Part shown: positions 1-7,992 of the stretch, in pieces
Position numbering within the stretch: position 1 is the first letter of the stretch
Layout of the letters: each line of letters starts with the position of its first letter
DNA from: Fimbriiglobus sp043785105
GTDB taxonomy: Bacteria; Planctomycetota; Planctomycetia; Gemmatales; Gemmataceae
Assembly: GCA_043785105.1 (NCBI GenBank)
Contig: JAYVXO010000069.1
Span: 1 to 20,707 of the forward strand
DNA length: 20,707 nucleotides
Reading direction: 5' to 3'
Notes under the pieces: generated by a model
The model's input: the letters and a program-made list of their open reading frames with translations, nothing else
Databases searched by the model: none
Told to the model about the DNA's origin: nothing
Program-made: the position numbers and the translations under genes

Positions 1-137
1 TGGCCGAGCGGCAGCGCGGGAGCGACGTGGCGCCAGAGAAACGCCGACGTGCCGAATCCGTGCAACAACACCACCGCGCGGTCGCCGAAGCCATAGCGCT
101 CGACGTGCATTTCGCCCGGGCCGATAGGAATCTGCAC
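1..137 (-). CDS. Alpha/beta hydrolase, N-terminal fragment (runs off left edge)
   Basis: The minus strand reads from a GTG at 137 to the window edge and gives about 45 residues. The reading contains VERYGFGDRAVVLLHGFGTS followed by an F-L-W-R segment. The HGFGTS stretch after a hydrophobic strand is the oxyanion-hole region of alpha/beta hydrolases; the catalytic Ser, Asp and His lie outside the window. The GTG start is chosen because an in-frame stop sits four codons upstream and an AGG lies 8 bases before it. It is divergent from the DsbA-like gene, so both promoters should lie between 138 and 248. The family is clear from the motif and spacing, but substrate and exact subfamily cannot be told from this fragment. 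Confidence 0.7.
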   Translation of the reverse strand, partial: MQIPIGPGEMHVERYGFGDRAVVLLHGFGTSAFLWRHVAPALPLG

Positions 138-248
138 GCGTGCAACCTGTCATGGCGCACGGTGAGGCGCTACCTTCTCCGTCACATTTGCTCGCCGTTC
201 GTCCACTCCGCGCGCGGCCGTTGCCGCTCGCCGCCCGAGGCAACCACC

Positions 249-998
249 GTGGCCAAAGTCTCCGTCCAGAAAAAAGACAACAAGCCGTTCATCGGCCTGC
301 TCGTGCTCGTGGCGGTCGTGGGTGTGGCGGTGCTGGGCTATACGCTCACGCGTCCGGGGGCCCGCGCGCTCACGGTCGATCCCAACGTGCCGGCCGGCAC
401 GGCGGAGGGCTACCTGCTGGGCAACGCGAATGCGCCGGTGCAGGTGATCGAGTTCGGCGACTTCGAATGCCCCGGGTGCGGGAGCTTCGCGAACGTCACC
501 GAGCCCGACATCCGGGCGAGGCTCGTGAATACCGGTACAGTGGCCTTTCGCTACTTCGACTTTCCGCTTCCACAGCACAAGAACAGCTGGACGGCGCACA
601 CCGCGGCCTCGTGCGCGGCCGACCAGGGCAAGTTCTGGGAGATGCACGACCGGCTCTACGCCGAACAGGACAAGTGGAACATGGAGGCCACCAGCAACCC
701 GGTGTCCGTGTTCCGGCGTTACGCCACCGACCTGGGCCTCGACCTCGCCAAATGGGACGCCTGCCTGGCGACGCAGCCGCACACGGCCCGCATCAAGGCC
801 AACGCCGCGGAGGGAACCCGCCGAAAGATTGGCGGAACTCCCACCTTCATCATCGGCGACCAGATGGTGCCGAGCGGTCCGGTGGCCTATGACGCATTCA
901 AGCGGTATGTGGACGAGGCGCTCGCGAAGGCTCCGCGGCGCGACTCGGGTGCCTCGCCCGCCGCGCGTCCGTCGGCGAAGAAGGCCACCACGCAGTGA
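249..998 (+). CDS. DsbA-family thiol:disulfide oxidoreductase, membrane-anchored
   Basis: The protein has 249 residues. A short basic N-terminus is followed by one hydrophobic segment (about residues 12-32) that would anchor it in the cytoplasmic membrane with the thioredoxin-fold domain outside. The active site CPGC is at residues 74-77, preceded by FGDFE, and the GGTPTF stretch near the C-terminus supplies the cis-proline loop of the thioredoxin fold. Family members oxidise or shuffle cysteines of exported proteins. The GTG start at 249 is preferred because GAGG lies at 237-240, 8 bases upstream, and the anchor then sits at the N-terminus; the open frame reaches back to 27 but that part looks non-coding. 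The stop overlaps the VKOR start by four bases (GTGA), indicating translational coupling. The Ala/Lys-rich tail after about residue 220 looks unstructured. Confidence 0.88.
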   Translation: MAKVSVQKKDNKPFIGLLVLVAVVGVAVLGYTLTRPGARALTVDPNVPAGTAEGYLLGNANAPVQVIEFGDFECPGCGSFANVTEPDIRARLVNTGTVAFRYFDFPLPQHKNSWTAHTAASCAADQGKFWEMHDRLYAEQDKWNMEATSNPVSVFRRYATDLGLDLAKWDACLATQPHTARIKANAAEGTRRKIGGTPTFIIGDQMVPSGPVAYDAFKRYVDEALAKAPRRDSGASPAARPSAKKATTQ

Positions 999-1417
999 CC
1001 CGGCGCAACACCATCGCGGTGCTCGCGCTGGCGGGCGTCTTCCTCTCCACCTACCTCGCGCTGTACAAGCTCGGCTTCATCGGGTCGCTCGCGTGCGGAA
1101 CGGGGGAGTGTGAGCGCGTGCAGGCCAGCCGGTGGGCGACGTTTCTCGGACAGCCGGTCGCGATCTGGGGCGTGGCGTTTTACCTCGCCATGTTCGGGAC
1201 GTCGCTCGCAGGTTCGTTCCCGGTACTCGCGCCATCGCGCGCGGTGAGCGTCGCCCTCGTGCTGGTCAGCGGGTGGGGCGTCCTTTTTTCGGCGTGGCTG
1301 ACCTGGCTCGAAGTCGCGGAGATTCACGCGATCTGCCGGTTCTGCGTCGTGAGTGCGCTGCTCGTGCTCGTGCTGTTCGTGATGAGCGTGCGGGAGTTGC
1401 GCACTGGCCATCCATGA
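995..1417 (+). CDS. Vitamin K epoxide reductase (VKOR) family membrane protein
   Basis: This 140-residue protein is very hydrophobic, with about four membrane segments. It has the two cysteine pairs expected of a bacterial VKOR: C34 and C39 in a CGTGEC loop followed by RV and GQPVAIWGV, and a CRFC redox centre at C114-C117 in the last membrane helix. Bacterial VKOR homologues re-oxidise a DsbA partner and pass electrons to quinone, replacing DsbB. The partner here is plausibly the DsbA-like protein encoded immediately upstream, whose stop codon overlaps this GTG start. The ATG of the next gene likewise overlaps this stop (ATGA). The fold and gene order support the call; the reaction itself is inferred from the family. 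Confidence 0.88.
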   Translation: MTRRNTIAVLALAGVFLSTYLALYKLGFIGSLACGTGECERVQASRWATFLGQPVAIWGVAFYLAMFGTSLAGSFPVLAPSRAVSVALVLVSGWGVLFSAWLTWLEVAEIHAICRFCVVSALLVLVLFVMSVRELRTGHP

Positions 1418-1935
1418 CGGTTTCCGTCTTCATCGCCACCAGTCTGGATGGCTATATCGCGCGGCCGGACGGCGGGCTCGACTGGCTGCCGGAGGACCCC
1501 GAGCCTCACGGCTACGACGAGTTCATCGCCAGCGTAGACGCGCTCGTGATGGGGCGCATGACCTTCGAGAAGGTGCTCACATTTGGCGCCTGGCCGTATG
1601 GTGAGCGGCGCGTCGTGATCCTGAGCAGCCGGCCGGTCGACCTGGCCGCGGCCGGTGGCGGCGTCGTCGAGCAGATGGGGGGAGCTCCCGCCGAGATCGT
1701 GTCGAAACTCGCCGCCACGGGCGCCAGCCGGCTGTACATCGACGGCGGCATCACCATCCAGCGGTTCCTGCTCGCGGGACTCGTGAACCGGCTCATCATC
1801 ACGCGGGTGCCGGTGCTGCTCGGGGCGGGCATCCCGCTCTTCGGCCACCTGCCGCACGACCTGCGGCTCCGGCACGTCGCGACCCGGCCGTACCCGAGTG
1901 GCCTCGTGCAGAGCGAGTACGAGCTGGGCGGCTAA
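1414..1935 (+). CDS. Dihydrofolate reductase-like / RibD C-terminal domain reductase
   Basis: The protein has 173 residues and starts at the ATG that overlaps the VKOR stop (ATGA). It opens with FIATSLDGYIARPDGGLDWL, the typical N-terminus of the DHFR-like branch related to the RibD C-terminal domain. It continues with GRMTFE, a LSSRP strand, YIDGGITIQRFL (cofactor-binding glycines) and VPVLLGAGIPLF, all in the usual order. Such proteins are NAD(P)H-dependent reductases that are mostly uncharacterised; they are not the main folate enzyme. The overlap suggests one mRNA with the DsbA/VKOR pair, but I see no biochemical link to disulfide formation. It ends only six bases from the stop of the convergent minus-strand gene. 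Confidence 0.88.
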   Translation: MTVSVFIATSLDGYIARPDGGLDWLPEDPEPHGYDEFIASVDALVMGRMTFEKVLTFGAWPYGERRVVILSSRPVDLAAAGGGVVEQMGGAPAEIVSKLAATGASRLYIDGGITIQRFLLAGLVNRLIITRVPVLLGAGIPLFGHLPHDLRLRHVATRPYPSGLVQSEYELGG

Positions 1936-1941
1936 CGCACC

Positions 1942-2310
1942 CTAGGCGCGACGCGGGACCCTGGAACGGTCCGACGCGTCGGACAGTCGCAGGCGCGGCC
2001 GCATCTCGTCCTGCGCGGATTCCACCGCACGCTTGGGCGGCAGCAGTTCCTCGCCGAGCACTACAAGGACGCGGGTCACCACCGTCCTTGCCAGCGGCTC
2101 CGCCACGCCCATGACGCGGACGTAGCTGTCGATCGCCCGGTCGAACGGCAGCTCGTCGGCCAGGGTATCGACGAACGTGAGCGCGTTCTCGACGTGCGTG
2201 CGCACGATCGCTTCCTCGGCGCGCGCCTGCGCGAGGCGCAGGCGCCGGTCGGCTGCCGGCTGCAGCTTGCGGGGGAAGAGCGATTCCGGAAACAGTGAGC
2301 GGAGCATCAT
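1942..2310 (-). CDS. Hypothetical protein, about 122 aa, Arg/Glu-rich and helical
   Basis: I do not recognise this protein. It begins MMLRSLFPESLFPRKLQPAA and is rich in Arg, Glu, Ala and Leu, with probable helices through the middle (AEEAIVRTHVENALTFVDTL). There is no signal peptide or membrane segment. The ATG at 2310 or the next one at 2307 is chosen because translation upstream loses protein-like character and overlaps the neighbouring gene; no clear ribosome binding site is visible, so the start is uncertain. The open frame reaches back to 2883, but that part is the shadow of the neighbouring gene. It lies 41 bases downstream of the exported hypothetical gene on the same strand and could be cotranscribed with it. 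Confidence 0.6.
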   Translation of the reverse strand: MMLRSLFPESLFPRKLQPAADRRLRLAQARAEEAIVRTHVENALTFVDTLADELPFDRAIDSYVRVMGVAEPLARTVVTRVLVVLGEELLPPKRAVESAQDEMRPRLRLSDASDRSRVPRRA

Positions 2311-2351
2311 GAGGAGAAGACGACCGGTTTGCCCTGGAGGTTTCGTGCCGG

Positions 2352-2825
2352 TCAGGACGATCGCCGAGGCACGCGGCAGATCGGGCAGGGACCCATGCGG
2401 GGATCGCGGCGGTACACGACCCGCACCGGTCCGAGCCGCACCTGCTTCTTTTCCACGGTGTCGTTCACGGCGATCTCGATGGTGAGTATGGAGCCCTCCA
2501 CACGGCCGGTGAATTGCGCCGGCACCGTCGGCCCCACCGCGATCGGATACGCGCGCAGCATATAACTGCCGTCCCGCGTGAACCGTCCGTTGGCGTCGAG
2601 CGCCACCACGCCGGCGATGTCGCCGAACGTGCATCCCACATGCACGTGGGTGAGTGAGTCGGTCACGATCGCGCCGGCGTTGTCGCCGCCCCAGGTGCCC
2701 GGGGAAATCCGGTCGCGATAGGGCGGCAGCACGAGACCGGCACCGTCGCAGGTAGAGCCGAGCGCCAGCGCGGCGAGTGCGAGGGTCGGGAGCGTTGCGC
2801 GTGTCCGTCGGATGGGGAATGCCAC
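2352..2825 (-). CDS. Exported hypothetical protein, 157 aa
   Basis: The product starts with a basic stretch (IRRTRATLP) and a hydrophobic core (LALAALALGS), then a cysteine, so it is probably exported by Sec. The cysteine after GST is close to but not a good match for a lipoprotein box. The remainder is beta-rich (GAIVTDSLTHVHVGCTFGDI, then GRFTRDGSYMLRAYPIAV) and ends with a GPCPIC cysteine pair. I recognise no family. The GTG at 2825 is preferred over the in-frame GTG at 2834 because GGAGG lies 8 bases before it, whereas it would almost touch the earlier codon. The neighbouring DsbA-like operon could act on its cysteines, but that is speculation. Confidence 0.62.
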   Translation of the reverse strand: MAFPIRRTRATLPTLALAALALGSTCDGAGLVLPPYRDRISPGTWGGDNAGAIVTDSLTHVHVGCTFGDIAGVVALDANGRFTRDGSYMLRAYPIAVGPTVPAQFTGRVEGSILTIEIAVNDTVEKKQVRLGPVRVVYRRDPRMGPCPICRVPRRSS

Positions 2826-2909
2826 GAGGTGCACCTCCGGTCGCGGGTACCTGTGCTACCCAAACGAACGCTGGATCCGTCACAGCTTCCCGGGGAACTC
2901 CCGGCGCCG

Positions 2910-4880
2910 CTACCCCTCCTTGTCCTCGTACTGCTCCTTCAGCGAGGCCACCACGCCCGGGTCGGCCAGCGTGGTCGTATCGCCCAGTGCCCGCCCTTCG
3001 GCAATGTCGCGCAGGAGCCGCCGCATGATCTTTCCCGATCGTGTCTTGGGAAGATCCGCCGAAAAAATGATGTCATCGGGCCGCGCCAGCGCCCCGATCT
3101 TCTGCGCCACGAACTCGCGCAGTTCGTCGCGCAGTGACGGCGACGGCGTGATGCCATCGCGCACCGTCACGAACGCCGCGATCGCCTGGCCCTTGAGCTC
3201 ATGTGTCTTCCCCACCACCGCCGCCTCGGCCACGGCGGGGTGTTCCACGAGCGCACTCTCCACTTCCATGGTGCCGATGCGATGGCCCGCGACATTCAGG
3301 ACGTCGTCGACGCGGCCCAGGATCCAGTAGTAGCCGTCGTCGTCGCGCTTCGCGCCATCGCCCGGAAAGTAGAGGTCCGGCCGGCCCTCCCACTTCGTGA
3401 AGTACGTCTGGACGTAGCGCGCGTCGTCGCCCCAGATGGTGCGCAGCATCGACGGCCATGGTTTCGTGAGGGCGAGCAGCCCACCGCCCACCCCGATGCG
3501 CTGGCCCGTGGAATCGAGCAGGTCGGCGCTGAAGCCCGGCAGCGGTTGCGTCGCGCTTCCCGGTTTCGTGTGCGTCACGCCGGGCAGCGGGGAAATGACG
3601 ATCGCCCCCGTTTCGGTCTGCCACCACGTATCCACGATCGGGCACTTACCGCCGCCGATCATCTCGTGATACCACATCCACGCCTCCGGGTTGATCGGCT
3701 CACCGACGCTACCCAGCAACCGCAGTGACGAGAGATCCTTCCCCTTCGGCCACTTGTCGCCCCACTTCATGAACGCGCGAATCGCCGTCGGCGCCGTGTA
3801 GAAAACGGTGACACGATACTTTTCAATGATGTCCCAGAAGCGGTCTTCTTGCGGGTGATTGGGCGCGCCCTCGTACATCACGACGGTCGAGCCGTTCGCC
3901 AGCGGGCCGTACACGGTGTAACTGTGGCCCGTGACCCACCCGACATCGGCGGTACACCAGTAGATGTCGTTATCCTTGATGTCGAAGACCCACTTGTGGG
4001 TCAGCGACGCCCCGAGCAAAAACCCGCCAGTAGTGTGCAGCACGCCCTTGGGTTTCCCGGTACTGCCGGAGGTGTACAAGATGAACAGCGGGTGTTCACT
4101 GTCGAGCGGTTCGGCGGGGCAATCGGCGGAGGCTTTCGCCATCAGTTCATGCCACCACACGTCACGCCCCGGCTTCATCTCGATGGGTTGTTGACACCGA
4201 TTGAACACGACGCACGTCGTGACCGTGGGTGATTTCAGCAAGGCGTCATCGACGTTCGCTTTCAGCGGAACGATCTTGCCGCGACGCCAACCGGCATCGG
4301 CGGTGATGATGACTTTGGCCTGGGCGTCGTTGTTACGGTCGGCCACGGCTTCCGCCGAGAACCCGCCGAACACGACCGAATGCACGGCACCAATTCGAGT
4401 ACACGCCAGCATCGCAATGGCGGCTTCCGGGACCATCGGCATGTAGATCGTGACGCGGTCGCCGCTGTGTACGCCGAGCGACTTCAGCACGTTGGCAAAC
4501 TGGCACACTTCCCGGTGAAGTTCGGCGTAGGTCAACGTGCGGCGATCACCCGGTTCACCTTCCCACAGAATCGCGGGGCAATCTTTCTTGGTCGCCAAGT
4601 GCCGATCAATGCAGTTGTCACTCACGTTCAGTTGCCCGCCGACGAACCACTTGGCGTGCGGCGCGTTCGACCAATCCAGCACCGTGTCCCAAGTTTTGAA
4701 CCAGTGCAGCGACTTCGCCATTTCGGCCCAGAACTCATCGGGTTCGTTCTCGGCCCACTGCCGTAGCCAATCCGCTTCGGCGGCACTGGAAATGTGGGCA
4801 GCAGACGCAAACGCCTGAGACGGCGGGAAAACGCGCGTCTCTTTGAGGACGCTGGTGATGTTCGGGCTGGCCGATGCCAT
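2910..4880 (-). CDS. acs: Acetyl-CoA synthetase (AMP-forming)
   Basis: The 656-residue protein has the normal length for this enzyme, which makes acetyl-CoA from acetate, ATP and CoA through acetyl-AMP in the cytoplasm. The ATP-binding loop YTSGSTGKPKG is at residues 269-279, the adenylate motif WWQTETG at 419-425, and the C-terminal PKTRSGKIMRR motif carries K617, the lysine that protein acetylases modify in this family. The ATG start has AAGGTG upstream and gives a normal N-terminus ending in the WFVGGQLNVSDNCIDRH segment seen in the family. It is divergent from the amidase gene. Base use changes within the gene: the N-terminal half uses many GAA, GGT, ATT and TTG codons (about 73-75% G/C at third positions in stretches I counted), whereas codons for about residues 450-540 reach about 90%. 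The reading frame is intact throughout, so a join or recombination here would be in frame. Confidence 0.97.
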   Translation of the reverse strand: MASASPNITSVLKETRVFPPSQAFASAAHISSAAEADWLRQWAENEPDEFWAEMAKSLHWFKTWDTVLDWSNAPHAKWFVGGQLNVSDNCIDRHLATKKDCPAILWEGEPGDRRTLTYAELHREVCQFANVLKSLGVHSGDRVTIYMPMVPEAAIAMLACTRIGAVHSVVFGGFSAEAVADRNNDAQAKVIITADAGWRRGKIVPLKANVDDALLKSPTVTTCVVFNRCQQPIEMKPGRDVWWHELMAKASADCPAEPLDSEHPLFILYTSGSTGKPKGVLHTTGGFLLGASLTHKWVFDIKDNDIYWCTADVGWVTGHSYTVYGPLANGSTVVMYEGAPNHPQEDRFWDIIEKYRVTVFYTAPTAIRAFMKWGDKWPKGKDLSSLRLLGSVGEPINPEAWMWYHEMIGGGKCPIVDTWWQTETGAIVISPLPGVTHTKPGSATQPLPGFSADLLDSTGQRIGVGGGLLALTKPWPSMLRTIWGDDARYVQTYFTKWEGRPDLYFPGDGAKRDDDGYYWILGRVDDVLNVAGHRIGTMEVESALVEHPAVAEAAVVGKTHELKGQAIAAFVTVRDGITPSPSLRDELREFVAQKIGALARPDDIIFSADLPKTRSGKIMRRLLRDIAEGRALGDTTTLADPGVVASLKEQYEDKEG

Positions 4881-5006
4881 GATGCACCTTGGTTAAGGCG
4901 TGTTCGGCGGGGAGTGGCCGCCGTACAACAAAATCGGGAGATAGATGAAAGGGTAGATGGCACGCGGCCAAAGTGCAACGGGTTAGCTCGATGAACGGAG
5001 AATCTG

Positions 5007-5897
5007 ATGGGCGATACGTTTCGGATTGCGCTAGTTCAGTTGAAGTGCGACCCGCAACCAGGGCCGAACCTCGATAAGGCGGAAGCGGCAATCCGTGCGG
5101 CCGCCAAACAGGGCGCGCAGATCGTGTGTTTGCCCGAATTGTTCCTCGGGCCGTACTTTTGCCAAAAAGAAGACACCGCAACCTTCGATCTCGCCGAACC
5201 GATTCCGGGTCCATCATCGGATCGGCTGGCAGCGGCGGCCAAAGCCAACGGCGTCGTGGTGATCGGGTCCATCTTTGAGAAGCGGATGCCGGGTGTTTAC
5301 CACAACACCGCCACGGTCTACGACGCTGATGGCACGTTACTCGGACTGTACCGCAAGATGCACATCCCCGATGATCCGCTCTACTACGAGAAGTATTACT
5401 TCACCCCCGGCGATCTCGGGTGGAAGGTGTTCAACACGAAGTATGCCAAGGTCGGCACGCTCATCTGCTGGGACCAGTGGTACCCCGAAGCGGCGCGATT
5501 GACGGCGCTGCAAGGTGCGGAAGTGATCTTCTACCCGACCGCGATCGGCTGGCACCCGAAAGAAAAAGCCGAGTACGGCGAAGCCCAACAATCTGCCTGG
5601 GAAACCAGTATGCGTGGTCACGCCATTGCCAATGGTACGTACATCGCGGGTGTCAACCGCATCGGCCACGAGTTGCCGCCCGACGGCGACCGCACCGGCG
5701 GGATTGAATTCTGGGGCGGGTCGTTTGTGTCCGACCCGTTCGGGCGTGTGTTGCAGAAAGGCAGCGTTGACAAAGATGAAGTGATCGTCGTGGAATGCAA
5801 CCGCAAGCTCATGGAAGACGTGCGTCGTAACTGGCCCTTCTTCCGGGACCGACGGATCGACTTTTACGGCGGCATCACGAAGCGAGTCGCGGACTGA
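5007..5897 (+). CDS. aguB: N-carbamoylputrescine amidase (nitrilase superfamily)
   Basis: The 296-residue protein has the nitrilase-superfamily catalytic triad: E44 in CLPELFLGPYF, K117 in YRKMHIPDD and C154 in LICWDQWYPEAAR. The block after the lysine (PLYYEKYYFTPGD) and the CWDQWYPEAARL context are characteristic of N-carbamoylputrescine amidase, which converts N-carbamoylputrescine to putrescine, CO2 and ammonia at the end of the agmatine route. The length fits. The start is supported by GGAG at 4997-5000, six bases before ATG. No agmatine deiminase gene is present in the window to confirm the pathway. It is divergent from acs and ends inside a strong hairpin. Third-position G/C is clearly lower than in the genes left of acs (about 67% against about 89% over roughly 80 codons each, counted by hand). 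Confidence 0.93.
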   Translation: MGDTFRIALVQLKCDPQPGPNLDKAEAAIRAAAKQGAQIVCLPELFLGPYFCQKEDTATFDLAEPIPGPSSDRLAAAAKANGVVVIGSIFEKRMPGVYHNTATVYDADGTLLGLYRKMHIPDDPLYYEKYYFTPGDLGWKVFNTKYAKVGTLICWDQWYPEAARLTALQGAEVIFYPTAIGWHPKEKAEYGEAQQSAWETSMRGHAIANGTYIAGVNRIGHELPPDGDRTGGIEFWGGSFVSDPFGRVLQKGSVDKDEVIVVECNRKLMEDVRRNWPFFRDRRIDFYGGITKRVAD

Positions 5898-5936
5898 AAT
5901 GAAACCGCCGCAGTGTGATCTGCGGCGGTTTCATTT
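5897..5936. terminator. Bidirectional terminator, perfect 17-bp stem
   Basis: A perfect inverted repeat has arms AAATGAAACCGCCGCAG and CTGCGGCGGTTTCATTT around a 6-base loop TGTGAT. It begins at the last base of the amidase stop codon and ends one base before the stop of the convergent minus-strand gene. Both readings end in a short T-rich run, so it probably stops transcription from both sides. Confidence 0.85.
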
Positions 5937-5937
5937 G

Positions 5938-7992
5938 TTATTGGTTCTTCTTCTCGTCTTTCTTCTCAGCCTTCGGCGGAGGCGCCGGTGGCTTCATTGG
6001 TGCCGGTGGTGGCAGCGGTGGCGCGGGCTTGACCATCGGGATCGGGTTGTTGGCCGGCAACGGTGGAAGGTTACGAGTTGGCAACGCTGGCATCGGTGGC
6101 GGTGGCAACTTCACTTCCCTGTTCACCACGGGCTGAATCGGTGGAATCGACACTGGTGGCGTTACAATCATTGGCTTCGGTTGGATCGGGGGAAGCCCAA
6201 GCTTCGGTGGTTGCGGCATCGGTGGTAGCGGAGCCGGAGGCTTCACTTCTTGAACTGGTTTAGCTCCCGGTAGTGGCGGAGGCGTTACCGGCAGAACAGG
6301 TTTCGCACCAGTAACAGGTGTCAGCAATGGTAACGGCTGAACCGGAACCTGCGGTTTTGGATCGACTTTAGTCGGCACCATCGGCACGAAAGGCTTGACT
6401 GGCTGAATCACCGTCGGGCTAATTCCAGTTGCGGGCTTAGTGGCTTCTTTCACTGCCGTTGGCACCATCGGGTTCACAGGTGGATTCACGGGCTTCGTGA
6501 GTTCGGTTGCGAGTGGGATGGTGTTCGGCGTGCGGTTCTTCAGTTCCGCAAGTTGGGTCGGTGCCGGTGGTGGTGGAGCCTTTTCGGGGGCAGCCGGTGC
6601 TTGTGCCCGTGCCACGACCGTCTTCGGCACATCAAGCTTGATCTGCCGAGGCTTGTCTGTGGCAACCATCGGCCCGGTCTGGCGATCCGCCAGTTTGGTC
6701 TCGGCTTTATCCCGTTGAACGCCTACGTCTCGCAACTGCTTGGCCATCTTCTGCTCTTGAAGCTGCTCGTCTTTCAGTACCGGCTTCAACACAAGGCTGG
6801 TATTCGTTTGCTGAATCGTCTTCAGCGGTTGCACCATCAGCAGTGAATTGCTGACAGCGTTATTGTTGACTGTCTTGTTGTTCACAGTGTTAGTCACATT
6901 GGTCACGTTGTTGGTTACGTTCGTGACATTCGTGATGTTGTTCACGACCGTGTTTTGGGTAACCAAAGTGCGGGGTGGGCGTTGGACTTCGCCGTTGAAC
7001 CGACCGACGTAAATCGCATTGATGTTCGTGACAAAGGTAGGGTCGGAGCGGTAAGCAACTTGGTAGTAGCTCCAGAGTGGGTCGTAGTTGGACGCACGGC
7101 CGAAACCGACACTGACCGCGAAGTTGGTGCCACGGGCGCTACCACACCAGGCGTTGTACCCGATCGTGGTGTACCGCGGTTCAAAGTAATCGCCGAAGTA
7201 ATAGCAGTTCCAACCGCGGCGGGTGAACATCGCACCCATCATGCAATCATTCGAGATCGCGTAGCTCGGTGTGTAGAGATAGGCTGGTCGCGCTATCACG
7301 GACGGAGCAAATACGACTGGGGCGAACAGCACCCCACGTCCCGCTATCGGGTGATCCCAATACCCGTCAATGAAGATGTACCCGCCGGGCGTCCAGCGGT
7401 AGTGGGCTGGTACCCAAACCCAATTGATGCGGTGTTCCACCCAGAAGCCGGGGCGCCAGACGTAATGATTCCGCCACACCCACGAACCGGGGATGTAGAA
7501 ACTGGTCTGTGAGGGGCTAGGTATGCTGGGTGCGTATTCCAGTTGCACGGGTGGCGGTGGGAGGTATTCAAGTTCGGCCTGTTCGGGTAAGGGTTGTTGC
7601 CAGAAGCCGTGGACCCATTGCCAGCCGCCACGCATTTCGCGCCAGCTACCGGGCAGCCAAACTCGTCCGGGGGGAGGCACACGCCAAAACCCACTGATCC
7701 AGATGAAGTCGGTGCGTTCCTCGTCGAAGTGCCAATAGCCGGGTATCCACTGTACGTTGTCGCCCGCCGGTTTTTGGTCGGGTGGGAGTTCCTCAACCGG
7801 AGCCGGTGGGATTTTCGGAACTAAAACTCCCGCCGTCGGAGCTTCGGCGGTGGTTGCAAACGCTTCGTGGACCGGGCCACGGGCCAAGACTTCGACATCT
7901 TGATCGCGTTGGGCCAAACCAATGGCGGGACTGAACGCGAAAAATGTCCCAAGCAAACCCGCTAAAACTAGGTGGGATCGACGGATACGCAT
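5938..7992 (-). CDS. Secreted aromatic-repeat (YXWGXW-like) and proline-rich surface protein
   Basis: The 684-residue protein has a signal peptide (basic start, hydrophobic core, likely cleavage after GLA near residue 27). Residues 80-215 carry about eight short repeats of the type W-x-P-G-x-W: positions 82-87, 98-103, 112-117, 126-131, 166-171, 179-184, 193-200 and 207-212. This resembles the YXWGXW repeats of planctomycete exported proteins often annotated as putative cell-surface proteins. An Asn/Thr/Val-rich tract follows at about 345-380. The C-terminal third is dominated by proline, with Lys and Val, ending in PPPKAEKKDEKKNQ. The ATG at 7992 has GAGG 7 bases upstream. It lies 167 bases downstream of the BBP7 gene on the same strand and may share its transcript. 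A structural role in the cell envelope is likely; no enzymatic motif is visible. Confidence 0.8.
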   Translation of the reverse strand: MRIRRSHLVLAGLLGTFFAFSPAIGLAQRDQDVEVLARGPVHEAFATTAEAPTAGVLVPKIPPAPVEELPPDQKPAGDNVQWIPGYWHFDEERTDFIWISGFWRVPPPGRVWLPGSWREMRGGWQWVHGFWQQPLPEQAELEYLPPPPVQLEYAPSIPSPSQTSFYIPGSWVWRNHYVWRPGFWVEHRINWVWVPAHYRWTPGGYIFIDGYWDHPIAGRGVLFAPVVFAPSVIARPAYLYTPSYAISNDCMMGAMFTRRGWNCYYFGDYFEPRYTTIGYNAWCGSARGTNFAVSVGFGRASNYDPLWSYYQVAYRSDPTFVTNINAIYVGRFNGEVQRPPRTLVTQNTVVNNITNVTNVTNNVTNVTNTVNNKTVNNNAVSNSLLMVQPLKTIQQTNTSLVLKPVLKDEQLQEQKMAKQLRDVGVQRDKAETKLADRQTGPMVATDKPRQIKLDVPKTVVARAQAPAAPEKAPPPPAPTQLAELKNRTPNTIPLATELTKPVNPPVNPMVPTAVKEATKPATGISPTVIQPVKPFVPMVPTKVDPKPQVPVQPLPLLTPVTGAKPVLPVTPPPLPGAKPVQEVKPPAPLPPMPQPPKLGLPPIQPKPMIVTPPVSIPPIQPVVNREVKLPPPPMPALPTRNLPPLPANNPIPMVKPAPPLPPPAPMKPPAPPPKAEKKDEKKNQ
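6857..6960 (-). repeat. Asn/Val/Thr-rich low-complexity tract inside the aromatic-repeat protein
   Basis: The DNA repeats variants of GTGACGTTCGT/GTTGTTCAC units and encodes runs such as NNITNVTNVTNNVTNVTN (about residues 345-380). The units are imperfect. The tract is coding and in frame, probably a flexible or beta-forming linker between the repeat domain and the proline-rich tail. Confidence 0.7.

Noticed and set aside
27..248. Upstream extension of the DsbA-like frame
   Set aside because: A good ribosome binding site and the membrane anchor support the GTG at 249; the extension overlaps the divergent hydrolase start and does not look like protein.
4905..4923. CGGCGG/CCGCCG hairpin between acs and the amidase gene
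   Set aside because: Short GC-rich stem in GC-rich DNA; no riboswitch-like context seen.
6857..6960. Repeated short units as a CRISPR array
   Set aside because: The units are irregular, too short, lack spacers and are translated in frame as an Asn/Val/Thr tract.
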